15,021 bases of DNA from Bifidobacteriaceae bacterium (GCA_031265345.1 JAISCU010000179.1:1-15021), one strand, 5' to 3'. Numbered from the stretch's first letter, positions 1 to 7,689 are shown. Program-made: numbers and translations. The notes: a model not told the origin generated them from the letters alone.

Positions 1-3000
1 ATCCCGTCGCCGCAGGCCACCTGCACCAGATGCCGCTTGCGGTCGGTCGCCCAGATGAACGGCGTCTTGCCGACCCGCTGCTCGGGGGCCAGCGCGACGT
101 ACTCGGCCATCAGAACGGCATCGTCCACTTGTTCTGGCGTCAAACGCCGGAACTGCTTGGCGAAACGGACCTCACCATAGGCGAACTCGGCCGGGGTGAG
201 CGGCGTCTGCAACAGCGCCACTTTGTCGTCCTCGTCCAAGTACTGCAAGGTGCGGGTGGTCCACAGGGCGCCCGGCTCCGGGTTCCCGTCCAGGGAGAAA
301 CGCTCCGGGAGGCTCGCGCCGCCACGAGGGTCGTGGACGAACAACGGCGCCATGCGGGACTCGACGGCCAGCCGCGAGCGGGCGTTGGAGAGGTCCTCGG
401 CGATCCCGTTCTCAGTGCTGCAGGGGGTGTAGACCTCCATCACGGCCGAGCCGTCCTGGTACTCGAGCATGTCCAGCGCGGTGTGCAAGAAGTGGGAGTG
501 CAGCGCGGTCGAGGTGGAGCAGGCGAAGACGCGCGGATGGAAGGACGCCAACAGCCCGAGCTCCTTGCGCGACTCCGACTTGCCCGCATGGGCCTTGCCG
601 TAGCGGGCCAAGTCGGCGTCCTGGCCGGTGTAGGAGGCGGTCGAGGCCTGCCCTCCGGTGTTCGAGTACGAGCCCGTGTTCAGCACGATCGCCTTGATCG
701 GTGTGCCGCCGGCGAGCACTCGCGACATGGCCCCGAAGCCGATGTCGAAGGCTGCGCCGTCGCCGGAGACGGTCAGCATGGCTGGCAGCAGCTCCATCTC
801 CGCGGGAGTGAAGTCGCGCCAGGACAGGGTTGACAGCCCGCGACCGTCGCGGGCCGGGTCGAAGGCGTCCGCCAGTTCCAGTTCGGCGGCCCTGGTCGCC
901 CGGACCTCCGGCACCAACTGCGAGACCAACCCCTCGTACATGCCGACAGCCAGCGGCTGGGCGTCCTGGAAGAGGGAGTTGACCCAGGGGTCGAGGTAGG
1001 GGCTGAACGGCATGGTCGAGGCGTAGACGGACGAGCAGCCGGTCGAGTTGGCGACCACCGTGGTGGCTGGTCCTCGGCCGGTCGGGCCGCCCTCGTAAAG
1101 GTAGAGGCGCGACTCGAGCTCCCGGACCAGGGCGGCGATCCGCTCGATCCGAGGTGCGAGGTCCTCGGCGCCTGCGGCGGAACCAGTGGTCTCGAGCGCC
1201 TCGCCCTTGGCGTTCAACCGGTCGATCAGGGATTCCAGTTCTTTGACGTGGGCCTTGCGGCGGTTCTCGCCGACGGCGTGCGAGAGGGTGGTCAGCAGCC
1301 GCAGCGCCGTCACCTCGCCGCAGCCCCGGCAGGCCCCGTGGCCACCGGTCATCGCGTAATAGGTGTCGTGGTCCAGCAGCAGCCGCTTGATGTCGCCATC
1401 GGCCTCGGCGGCTCCGCTCAGGAAGCGCTTCGGAGTGGCGGGCAACTCGGTCAGGCGCTCGAAACGGGTCTCAAGGATGTCGGCCGCCTCAGTCGACTGG
1501 TCCACGGCCACCAGGGCCGAGGGTCCGCAGACATCGACGCACTGCAGGCAGCCGGTGCACTTCCAGGGGTCGATCACGGCGCTGAACAGCGCTCCGCGAC
1601 CGGGCTCGTCCGATTCGACCGAATCGAAGAATGGCCTGGTGCGCGCGACCGGGAAGGCCGCCAGGGCCGCCGCGATCTCGTCGACCACCCGCTCGACCGG
1701 CTTCTCGCCCAGTTCGGCGGCGGCCAGGCGGGCGGCATCGGGCAGGTCGCGTAGGTCCGGGTTGGAACGATAGGCCTGGCGGATGGCGTCGGCCCAGGCC
1801 CCGACATGCGGCGCCAGGGCCTCGGCCCTTCCGGCCGGCAGGGCCGCCGTCAAGATGGCCGTCCCCAGGAGGTCGCGAATCTCGTGGAGCTGGTTCGGGA
1901 AGGCGGTGTCCGGGCAGGCCAGCGCGCATTCGAGGCAGCCGGTGCAGACATCGGGGTTGAAGATCGGAGTGTTCCGCCTGAAGACGCCCTTGTCCTTGTT
2001 GGCGCCCGATCCGATCGGCATGAACAGCCCGGCGCCGGGCAGGACGGGCGCCTCAGCGATGGTGCCCTGACGGAACGGCGCCGCCACCAGGTCCTCGTAA
2101 TAGGCCGGGTCGAACAGGGCCGTGGCGCGGGGCTCGCTGGCCACCGGGCACATGGCGGCGGACAGGGCGACGGTGCGGGCGCGAGTCGCGGCGGGCGCCT
2201 GCTCGGCCTCCAAGAACGCCTCGGCGTGGTAATCGACTGGAATGGTGGCGGCCATTCCGTCGTTGATGACGGCCATGTTGCCTTCGACCACGGCCTGGCC
2301 CTTGCGGCCGAACTTGTACTCGATCTGCTGGCGGACCTTGGCGGCGATGTCCGCGCTGGAGGCGTCGCCGGAGACGGCGTCGACGTGCCCGATCATCGCT
2401 CCGATGAACGCGATACCCATCATCCGGGTCTCCAACTCCGGGCTGGGCGCGTGCTTTTTGGCGACCTCGAAAGCGTTCACCACCAGGAACTTGATGTCGC
2501 GCTCGCGGATGGTGCGCCGCGCGTAGGCGGGCAGGGACCGCCACACCTCGAGCGGCTCCTTGTCCGACTGCATGATGAAGGTGCCGCCTTGTTCCAGGCC
2601 CTTGAGCGGATTGGTGTGGACAAAGACCTGGTGGTCGGGGGAGATGACCACGTCCACGTCCTCGAGTTCGGCGTTGGTCAACAGCACCGGCTCCGGGGAC
2701 AGCGTGATGTAGAAGTTGGTGGCCGCCCCCGACTTCTCCGAGCCGTACTTGGGCGCCGACTTGGAATGCATGGACAGCACGCCGGAGAGGATGTCGGTGA
2801 GCAGCTTGCCGGTGGCCACGGTGCCGTAGCCGCCAACCGAGTGGAAACGGATGCGGAGCGAGCCGGGCGGGAGCAGGGACGGGTTGTCCTCCGTCGCCAG
2901 GGCCATCGAGACGGTCTCCGGGTAGGCCTCGCGCAAGCGGTCGTGGATCGCCGCGACCCCGGCCGGGGGATTGTCCTCGAAGAACTGCGATCCCAGGTAG

Positions 3001-4478
3001 ACCACGTCGGCCGCGGAGCCGTCCGCCATGGCCTTGAAAGCGGCCACCAGGTGGCGGGGCTGCACGTCGTGGCCGCCCAGGCCGAAAATCGCGGTGGTGA
3101 CGCGGGGCGCGCGGGCCAAGCGAGCGGCATCGTCGACCTGGCCTGCCTGGGCGCGGAACAAGGCTTGCGCGGTCAGGCGGGTGAGGGCGAGGTCGTCCGA
3201 GCGCTCCAGGACCATGACCGACTTGGCGGACCCGAGCGCGGCCACCAGCTCGGCCTGAGGGAAGGGCTGGAGCAGCTTGACGGAGACGACCCCGGCCTTG
3301 ATCCCCTGTGAGCGCAGGTAGGGGACCACGGCTCGGACGTCGTCAGTGATCGAGCCCAGGCCGACCATGACGAAATCGGCGTCCTCGCAGTTGTAGGCCA
3401 TGACCGGTTCATACACCCGTCCGGTCAACTCGGCGTATTCGGCCATGGCCTGGCGGGCCAGCGCGGGGACGTCGGCGGCGAAGTGGGCGCGGTGGTCGGC
3501 GGCGCCGGCCTGGAAATCGGGCTGGTTCTGGACCGGGCCGGTTAAGCCGGGGTTGTTGGGATCGACCAGGGCGGGAACTGCCCCGCGCGTGCCCTGGGGG
3601 TAGGCGCCGAGCCACTGGCGGCGCCACTGGCCGCGCAGGTCCTCCGGAACCCACACCATGGTCTCCCCGGCCAGGCTGCCGTCGTTGTCTGCCTCCACCT
3701 GGGTGGCCATGGAGTCCAGGTGGGCTCTAAGCGCCTTGAGGTCCGCCGCCTCGAAATCCGCGGTGTGCCGGTCGAGGTACTGGCCGAGTTGGAACATGCG
3801 GCCCTTCGCGCCGAACAGGATCTCCTGGGCGACCGTGGGGCAGGCGATCCTTCCCGCCGGGTCCGGGAGGTAGGCGCGCAGCAGGGCCGGCTCCGGCAGC
3901 ACCGCCTCGCTCATGACGTGCGAGGTGGCGAACCCGTCCATGGCATTGGCGACAGGGATCAGGGTCAGCCCGGCGACCCGGTAGGAGATCGCGGCCAGAT
4001 CCGCCGCCTCCTGCGGGGACGAGCCGAACAGGATGGTGTAGCCGGTCGGCAGCAGGGCGTAGATGTCGTCGTGACCGGCCATGACGTTGAGGGAATGCTT
4101 CGACACCACGCGGGCGGCGACGTGCAGGACGAATCCGCCGACCTTCTTGCCCACCGTCACGTAGTGCGACTCGATGCCGTACAAGATGCCCTGCGAACTC
4201 GAGGCGTTGGACACGTAGTTGCCGCCGGTCAGCGCAGCGCCCAGTGCTCCCGACTGGCCGGAGTGCTCGCCTTCGGCCTCCACGAAGAACGGATGCGCCC
4301 CCCACACATTGAGTTGGCCCTCGGCGCGGGCGGCCTCGAAGAGTTCCGATATCTCTGTCGATGGAGTGATGGGGTAGCCGATCATGCCGCCGCACACGTG
4401 TTTCATGACGTGCGCCACGGCGCCGTTGCCGTTGATTACTTCGGGGATTCCGGGGAAGCGAGGCTGGGAGATGGTCAC
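1..4478 (-). CDS. nifJ: Pyruvate:ferredoxin/flavodoxin oxidoreductase, long form (3' end outside window)
   Basis: Single-chain 2-oxoacid oxidoreductase: TPP- and Fe-S-dependent oxidative decarboxylation of pyruvate to acetyl-CoA, passing electrons to ferredoxin or flavodoxin in the cytoplasm. Seen in one open frame of 1,492 codons: N-terminal GYPITPSTEIS; the PFOR motif HVAARVVSKHSLNVMAGHDD followed by MDGFATSH; a complete 4Fe-4S motif CTGCLECALAC (C845-C855); a second, CTGCLQCVDVC (C974-C984); the proximal-cluster pair CRGC (C1050, C1053) with a later YTPC cysteine (C1353); and the TPP motif GDGAAFDIGFGAM (1239-1251) with NTGSYSNTGG (1267 on). The start is GTG at 4478 with GAAAGG just upstream; no other in-frame start is close. 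Known single-chain PFORs are about 1,170-1,230 residues, so this one is far longer: extra sequence lies before the first cluster and about 70 residues lie between the two ferredoxin motifs. The C terminus is missing from the window. Pyruvate as substrate is inferred from family; another 2-oxoacid is possible. Confidence 0.93.
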   Translation of the reverse strand, partial: MTISQPRFPGIPEVINGNGAVAHVMKHVCGGMIGYPITPSTEISELFEAARAEGQLNVWGAHPFFVEAEGEHSGQSGALGAALTGGNYVSNASSSQGILYGIESHYVTVGKKVGGFVLHVAARVVSKHSLNVMAGHDDIYALLPTGYTILFGSSPQEAADLAAISYRVAGLTLIPVANAMDGFATSHVMSEAVLPEPALLRAYLPDPAGRIACPTVAQEILFGAKGRMFQLGQYLDRHTADFEAADLKALRAHLDSMATQVEADNDGSLAGETMVWVPEDLRGQWRRQWLGAYPQGTRGAVPALVDPNNPGLTGPVQNQPDFQAGAADHRAHFAADVPALARQAMAEYAELTGRVYEPVMAYNCEDADFVMVGLGSITDDVRAVVPYLRSQGIKAGVVSVKLLQPFPQAELVAALGSAKSVMVLERSDDLALTRLTAQALFRAQAGQVDDAARLARAPRVTTAIFGLGGHDVQPRHLVAAFKAMADGSAADVVYLGSQFFEDNPPAGVAAIHDRLREAYPETVSMALATEDNPSLLPPGSLRIRFHSVGGYGTVATGKLLTDILSGVLSMHSKSAPKYGSEKSGAATNFYITLSPEPVLLTNAELEDVDVVISPDHQVFVHTNPLKGLEQGGTFIMQSDKEPLEVWRSLPAYARRTIRERDIKFLVVNAFEVAKKHAPSPELETRMMGIAFIGAMIGHVDAVSGDASSADIAAKVRQQIEYKFGRKGQAVVEGNMAVINDGMAATIPVDYHAEAFLEAEQAPAATRARTVALSAAMCPVASEPRATALFDPAYYEDLVAAPFRQGTIAEAPVLPGAGLFMPIGSGANKDKGVFRRNTPIFNPDVCTGCLECALACPDTAFPNQLHEIRDLLGTAILTAALPAGRAEALAPHVGAWADAIRQAYRSNPDLRDLPDAARLAAAELGEKPVERVVDEIAAALAAFPVARTRPFFDSVESDEPGRGALFSAVIDPWKCTGCLQCVDVCGPSALVAVDQSTEAADILETRFERLTELPATPKRFLSGAAEADGDIKRLLLDHDTYYAMTGGHGACRGCGEVTALRLLTTLSHAVGENRRKAHVKELESLIDRLNAKGEALETTGSAAGAEDLAPRIERIAALVRELESRLYLYEGGPTGRGPATTVVANSTGCSSVYASTMPFSPYLDPWVNSLFQDAQPLAVGMYEGLVSQLVPEVRATRAAELELADAFDPARDGRGLSTLSWRDFTPAEMELLPAMLTVSGDGAAFDIGFGAMSRVLAGGTPIKAIVLNTGSYSNTGGQASTASYTGQDADLARYGKAHAGKSESRKELGLLASFHPRVFACSTSTALHSHFLHTALDMLEYQDGSAVMEVYTPCSTENGIAEDLSNARSRLAVESRMAPLFVHDPRGGASLPERFSLDGNPEPGALWTTRTLQYLDEDDKVALLQTPLTPAEFAYGEVRFAKQFRRLTPEQVDDAVLMAEYVALAPEQRVGKTPFIWATDRKRHLVQVACGDG

Positions 4479-4485
4479 GATGACC

Positions 4486-4499
4486 TTTCGATGTCGAAA
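4486..4499. promoter_or_regulatory. Palindrome over the nifJ translation start region
   Basis: TTTCGA, two bases, TCGAAA: a perfect 6+2+6 palindrome ending 8 bases upstream of the nifJ GTG and overlapping its GAAAGG ribosome-binding site. On the minus strand a TAGTTT hexamer (4502-4497) at its edge fits an actinobacterial -10 (TANNNT), which would put the transcription start near the palindrome. No clear -35 is seen. It could be a repressor operator. The regulator is unknown, and the promoter assignment is inference. Confidence 0.35.
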
Positions 4500-4930
4500 C
4501 TAGTGGGGGAGCGAAGAACGCGACCGCCCAAGACTGGGGCCACATTCTCGCCAGTGCAACCTTAATGGGGCGCCCCGTGGCGGGCAAGCACCCGGTACCA
4601 AGCGTTGCCTCCGGAAGGGGCTGGCGCGAGGCGGTTCGGGTTCTCTCCGGGTCGCTTAAGCCGGTTGTGAACGCGCCTGTCGGTCGGGCGTCTTCTTCCC
4701 GTGACCGCTTGGGTTCGCGCCGTTCTGCCGTTCTGCCGTTCTGCCGTTGGACGATGCCGCCCGGTCGTCTCCGGCGGTGCCCTTGTGACGCGCACTGGTT
4801 CGTGGGCGATCAGTGGGTAATCGGCGTGCAATCGGTGGGTGAGCCGCCGATCCGGACGCCTAGCGGAGTGGGCAGGAATCCGTTCAGCAGGCCCCGACTG
4901 GCAGCCGCCACCGTGTGATCGGCGCTGACT
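4500..4930. other. Intergenic stretch without a recognised gene; contains 8-bp tandem repeat
   Basis: I recognise no gene here on either strand. Open frames exist, for example plus-strand 4565-4918, but they are arginine/proline-rich, lack a ribosome-binding site and resemble no family I know. The stretch presumably carries the nifJ upstream region. It contains a short tandem repeat, three copies of GTTCTGCC at 4722-4745 followed by a partial fourth, and a 10-bp palindrome GGGGCGCCCC at 4567-4576. Confidence 0.5.
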
Positions 4931-4931
4931 G

Positions 4932-4951
4932 CTGTACAGTAATCTCGTACA
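4932..4951. promoter_or_regulatory. YefM-type TGTACA operator pair overlapping the yefM promoter
   Basis: A perfect palindrome CTGTACAG (4932-4939) is followed by CGTACA (4946-4951), with centres 13 bp apart. The Escherichia coli yefM-yoeB operator is built from adjacent palindromes with a TGTACA core at similar spacing, so these are likely the sites where YefM and the YefM-YoeB complex repress their own promoter. TACAGT (4935-4940) fits a -10 hexamer inside the first site. No good -35 is visible. Direct autorepression is inferred. Confidence 0.65.
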
Positions 4952-4979
4952 ACCGCTGCCGAAGGAACGGGATGAACCA

Positions 4980-5243
4980 GTGCCGATGTCCTCCACCACG
5001 ATGAGCGCCAGCGCGGCCCGCGCAGCGTTATTCTCTCTGATCGACCAGGTCAACGACACACGCGAGCCGGTGACGATTCGCTCCAGGCGTGGCGACGCGG
5101 TGCTCGTCTCGGCGGAGGAATACGGCGGGTTGGCCGAGACCGCGCATCTGCTCGCGTCTCCCGCGAATGCTGCCCGATTGATTGAGTCCATGGCCGCCGT
5201 CGATGCCGGGGAATACCACGAGCATGACAGGTCCAGCGTGTGA
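4980..5243 (+). CDS. yefM: YefM/Phd-family antitoxin
   Basis: Antitoxin of a type II module: it binds and neutralises the YoeB RNase and represses the operon. The 87-residue protein has the YefM N-terminal DNA-binding/dimer region (TMSASAARAALFSLIDQV, then an IRSRRGDAVLVSAEEY strand-helix segment) and the toxin-binding tail with AETAHLLASPANAARLIES, close to the YefM signature LLRSPANARRL. The start is uncertain. GTG 4980 has a modest GGGA seven bases upstream, ATG 4986 lacks a good site, and ATG 5001 (80 residues) overlaps the stop of a 10-codon leader ORF. The stop overlaps the yoeB start by 4 bases (GTGA), the usual arrangement for this pair. Confidence 0.93.
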   Translation: MPMSSTTMSASAARAALFSLIDQVNDTREPVTIRSRRGDAVLVSAEEYGGLAETAHLLASPANAARLIESMAAVDAGEYHEHDRSSV

Positions 5244-5500
5244 TTCTCGCGTTCGAGGACGCCGGTTGGGAGGACTATCGGTGGTGGGCCGACCAGTCGA
5301 GGGCCACGCGGCGGCGGGTGGACAAGTTGATCGACTCGGCCTTGCGGACACCATTCGAGGGCTTGGGCAAGCCGGAGCGGTTGACCGGTCCCCTTCGGGG
5401 CTCTTGGTCGCGGCGCGTCACAGGTGAGCACCGTCTGGTCTACCGAGTCGAGGGCGATGTGTTGGTGATAGTGCAGGTCAGGTACCACTATTCGGAGTGA
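5240..5500 (+). CDS. yoeB: YoeB-family ribosome-dependent mRNA interferase toxin
   Basis: RelE-superfamily endoribonuclease that binds the ribosome and cuts mRNA in the A site when freed from YefM. It is 86 residues, the family size. Alignment by eye to E. coli YoeB holds throughout: RTPFEGLGKPE (36-46), then WSRRVTGEHRLVYRVEG (56-72) and the terminal RYHY (81-84). The catalytic residues known for YoeB fall at the same numbers, E46, R65 and H83, so the toxin looks intact. It starts at GTG 5240 overlapping the antitoxin stop, which implies translational coupling. About 110 bases of featureless DNA follow before the next repeat block. Confidence 0.97.
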   Translation: MILAFEDAGWEDYRWWADQSRATRRRVDKLIDSALRTPFEGLGKPERLTGPLRGSWSRRVTGEHRLVYRVEGDVLVIVQVRYHYSE

Positions 5501-5615
5501 CGACGCTCGGCCAGCACTTGCACGATGCCGTGTGGCCGTCGCCCTGCCCTGGCTCGTGGTGGGCGGTGGGCGGCTCGCGAGCCGTCTGATTCGCCGGGCA
5601 GCGTTGATGGGAAGC

Positions 5616-5707
5616 TTGCAAACCCGATGACGGTGAGCTTGCAAACCCGAGGATGCATGATTTGCAAACCCGATGACGGGGAGCTTGCAAACCCGATGAT
5701 AAGCTGT
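5616..5707. repeat. Four 23-bp iterons directly upstream of the DUF4143 ATPase
   Basis: TTGCAAACCCGATGA or its one-base variant TTGCAAACCCGAGGA begins at 5616, 5639, 5662 and 5685, a strict 23-bp period. The first 12 bases are identical in all copies, and the remainder varies (ACGGTGAGC-like in copies 1 and 3). The last copy runs into TAAGCT (5700-5705), a plausible -10 seven bases before the ATG at 5712. The array therefore overlaps the presumed promoter and is a likely operator for autoregulation. No ribosome-binding site lies between array and ATG, so translation may be leaderless. The binding protein is unknown. Confidence 0.85.
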
Positions 5708-5711
5708 CGCG

Positions 5712-6989
5712 ATGACGCTTCGGGAGCCCGGTTACCGCGACCGCTTGGCGGATAGCGCCCTTGCCCGGTTGTTGTCCGTCATGGGCGCTGTGTCAGTGGA
5801 AGGTCCCAAGTGGTGCGGCAAGACCTGGACCTCTCTAAGCCGGGGCGAGTCGGTCTACTTCGTGGCTGATCCGACGGGCAACTTCCGCAATCGCGAGTTG
5901 GCCGCGCTGGACCCCGCTTCGGCGTTGGCTGGCGCGGCGCCGCACGTCATCGACGAGTGGCAGGAAATCCCGGCGCTCTGGGACGCGGTTCGCTTCGCCG
6001 TGGACCGAACCCAGGAGCGGGGCAGGTTCATCCTGACCGGATCGTCCGCTCCCAGGAAAGACCAGACCTCGCACTCTGGGACCGGGCGCGTGGCACGGCT
6101 CCGGATGCGGCCCATGAGCCTGTTCGAATCGGGGGAGGCGGACGGTCGCGCGGGCCTGGCCCGATTGTTGGAGGGGCAGGAGATCGCAGCGGCCGCCGGA
6201 CAGTTGACTTTGGCCGAAGTCGCGGGCTTGGTGGTTCGGGGCGGCTGGCCGGGCGCAGTGTCTCTGAACGCGCGGGATGCCCAACTCGTGGCTGGCGCGT
6301 ACGTGGACGAACTGGTCGACTCTGACATCTCCGCAGTGGACGGGGTGCGGCGCGATCCCGTCAAAGTCAGGGCGTTGGTTGATTCGCTGGCCAGGAACGC
6401 GGCGACCACCGCGACAATGGAATCGCTCCGCCGAGACATGGCAGAAGCGGGCGAAACGGTGGCCGAGAGCACATTGCGTGACTACCTCACGGCCCTGGGC
6501 CGACTCTATGTGCTTGAGTCCATCCCGGCTTGGACGCCAGCGCTGCGGTCGCCCATCCGGCTGCGTCAAGCGCCGAAACGGATGCTGGTCGATCCCTCGT
6601 TGGCCGCTGTCGCGCTCGGCGCGGATGTGGCCGGGCTGAAGGCCGAGCCGAAGACCCTGGGGTTGTTGTTCGAGTCGCTGGTGCTGCGTGACCTGTTGGT
6701 CTACGCCCAGGCGCTGGGTGCCCAGGTGCGGCACTACCGAGACAATGCTGGCCTGGAAGTGGACGCAATCATCGTCATGCCGGGCGGGCAGTGGATCGGC
6801 ATCGAGATCAAGCTGGGATTCACGCAGGTGGACAAAGCGGCCCAGTCTCTGCTGCGCCTGAAACGTAAGATGGCTGACGGGGGCCACCCGGAGCCGACCG
6901 CACTGGCGGTCGTGGTGGGCGTGGGCTCGTTCGCGCGCCGCCGCGACGACGGCGTCGAGGTGGTGCCGGTGGACCTGTTCGGCCCTTGA
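5712..6989 (+). CDS. AAA_14/DUF4143 family ATPase
   Basis: A 425-residue member of the widespread single-protein P-loop ATPase family with a C-terminal DUF4143 nuclease-like domain. Visible motifs are Walker A GPKWCGKT (31-38), Walker B HVIDEWQEIP (78-87, D81/E82) and a sensor strand FILTGSS (106-112). A winged-helix-like linker (ESTLRDYLTALGRLYVLES) leads to the C-terminal domain with LFESLVLRDLLVYAQ and YRDNAGLEVDAI followed by GIEIK. E349, D351, E365 and K367 match a PD-(D/E)XK arrangement. The cellular role of this family is not settled; it is often found in variable genome regions and near toxin-antitoxin genes, as here. It is monocistronic, preceded by 23-bp iterons, and convergent with vapC 57 bases downstream. 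Starting at ATG 5712 gives full family length. Confidence 0.92.
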   Translation: MTLREPGYRDRLADSALARLLSVMGAVSVEGPKWCGKTWTSLSRGESVYFVADPTGNFRNRELAALDPASALAGAAPHVIDEWQEIPALWDAVRFAVDRTQERGRFILTGSSAPRKDQTSHSGTGRVARLRMRPMSLFESGEADGRAGLARLLEGQEIAAAAGQLTLAEVAGLVVRGGWPGAVSLNARDAQLVAGAYVDELVDSDISAVDGVRRDPVKVRALVDSLARNAATTATMESLRRDMAEAGETVAESTLRDYLTALGRLYVLESIPAWTPALRSPIRLRQAPKRMLVDPSLAAVALGADVAGLKAEPKTLGLLFESLVLRDLLVYAQALGAQVRHYRDNAGLEVDAIIVMPGGQWIGIEIKLGFTQVDKAAQSLLRLKRKMADGGHPEPTALAVVVGVGSFARRRDDGVEVVPVDLFGP

Positions 6990-7046
6990 CCGGTGCGCGC
7001 CACGACGGGCTGGGCGGTTTTCCGGGCGGCAGCGCGAGGCGGCCGC

Positions 7047-7454
7047 TCAAGGCACCACCCGAATTGGGCCGCTGCTCAGGCGAAGAACGGCGAAGCGGCG
7101 GCGGTCCAGAGTCGCGACCGTGTCGGTGCCGAAGCGTTCGGCCAAGACGACGTTGGCGGCATCGGTCAATCCGATCTTGGCGTCCGCGTACCGCGCTACC
7201 AGCGAGCGCGCCGCCGCCAGCCCGTCGCGGCCCAGCGCCGTGATGCGCCAGCGGGGATCGCCCATCGCGTCCAGCACCGCCAACTCCTGGCGGACGCCGT
7301 ACCGAGTGAGCACGAGGTAGTCGAGCTCGGCCAGCACCAACTCGCTGACCACGAAGGGGCCAGAATTGTCGGCGAACGCTGCCACCACGCTGGCATGGTC
7401 CGGCCCGGCCTGGTCCAGGTATGCGAGCAGGGCGCTCGTGTCGACTATCACCAT
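7047..7454 (-). CDS. vapC: VapC-family PIN-domain RNase toxin
   Basis: A 135-residue PIN-domain ribonuclease, expected to cleave specific tRNA or rRNA sites when not bound by its antitoxin. The Mg-binding acidic residues of PIN domains are all present: D5 in IVDTSALLAYLD, E43 in SELVLAELDYLV, D98 in KIGLTDAANVVLAERFG and D117 in ATLDRRRF. The start ATG at 7454 lies inside the end of vapB (7-base overlap), so it is probably translationally coupled. The same frame is open far upstream to 8144, but that extension runs through vapB in the wrong frame and is not part of this protein. It looks complete and active. Confidence 0.93.
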   Translation of the reverse strand: MVIVDTSALLAYLDQAGPDHASVVAAFADNSGPFVVSELVLAELDYLVLTRYGVRQELAVLDAMGDPRWRITALGRDGLAAARSLVARYADAKIGLTDAANVVLAERFGTDTVATLDRRRFAVLRLSSGPIRVVP

Positions 7455-7663
7455 GAGCCGAACCCGGTCAGGTTCTGATCCACCGAGCGAGCCAACCCGG
7501 CCCCGCCTCGGAACACGCCGCTGGGCGGCAACTCGTTCTTCGGGTCGCCCACGAGCGACCGGATCGCCTCCCGGATGAGTTCCGCCTCCGACACACGCCG
7601 ATCGGCGGCTTCGACCTCGAGGGCTCGCTTCAGGTCGTCGGGCAGGTACACGGTGGTCTTCAT
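7448..7663 (-). CDS. vapB: VapB-type ribbon-helix-helix antitoxin
   Basis: A 71-residue antitoxin pairing with the VapC just downstream. The N terminus KTTVYLPDDLKRALEVEA, then SEAELIREAIRSLV, is a typical ribbon-helix-helix DNA-binding and dimerisation unit. The C-terminal tail GVFRGGAGLARSVDQNL, ending GFGSW, resembles the extended segment that VapB antitoxins thread into the PIN active site. The start is ATG 7663; GTG 7666 directly before it is an alternative. There is no Shine-Dalgarno sequence. A -10-like TACCAT lies only 8-11 bases upstream, so translation may be leaderless. It probably represses its own promoter through the palindromic DNA at 7668-7681. Confidence 0.9.
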   Translation of the reverse strand: MKTTVYLPDDLKRALEVEAADRRVSEAELIREAIRSLVGDPKNELPPSGVFRGGAGLARSVDQNLTGFGSW

Positions 7664-7667
7664 CACG

Positions 7668-7689
7668 CCATATATGGTACCCGGTATGG
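7668..7689. promoter_or_regulatory. vapBC promoter/operator with two abutting palindromes
   Basis: A perfect palindrome CCATATATGG (7668-7677) shares its last two bases with a second, GGTACC (7676-7681), and GGTATGG follows at 7683-7689. On the minus strand TACCAT (7679-7674) fits a -10, placing the transcription start at about the vapB GTG/ATG. Symmetric DNA at this place is expected for a ribbon-helix-helix antitoxin operator. The assignment rests on position and symmetry only. Confidence 0.5.

Noticed and set aside
1806..3311. Long plus-strand open frame (501 codons) and similar ones at 30-833, 1248-1754 and 3720-4565
   Set aside because: They are antisense to the continuous nifJ frame, Arg/Gly/His-rich and without family motifs; long antisense frames are common in high-GC genes.
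4562..5644. Minus-strand open frame of 360 codons
   Set aside because: It runs antisense through the well-supported yefM and yoeB genes and has no recognisable domain.
5616..5707. CRISPR array
   Set aside because: The repeat is 12-15 conserved bases in a 23-bp period with related, not unique, intervening bases, and there are no cas genes; it fits iterons.
5835..6887. Minus-strand open frame of 350 codons opposite the DUF4143 ATPase
   Set aside because: Shadow of the ATPase; the plus strand carries clear Walker motifs and the nuclease-like signature.
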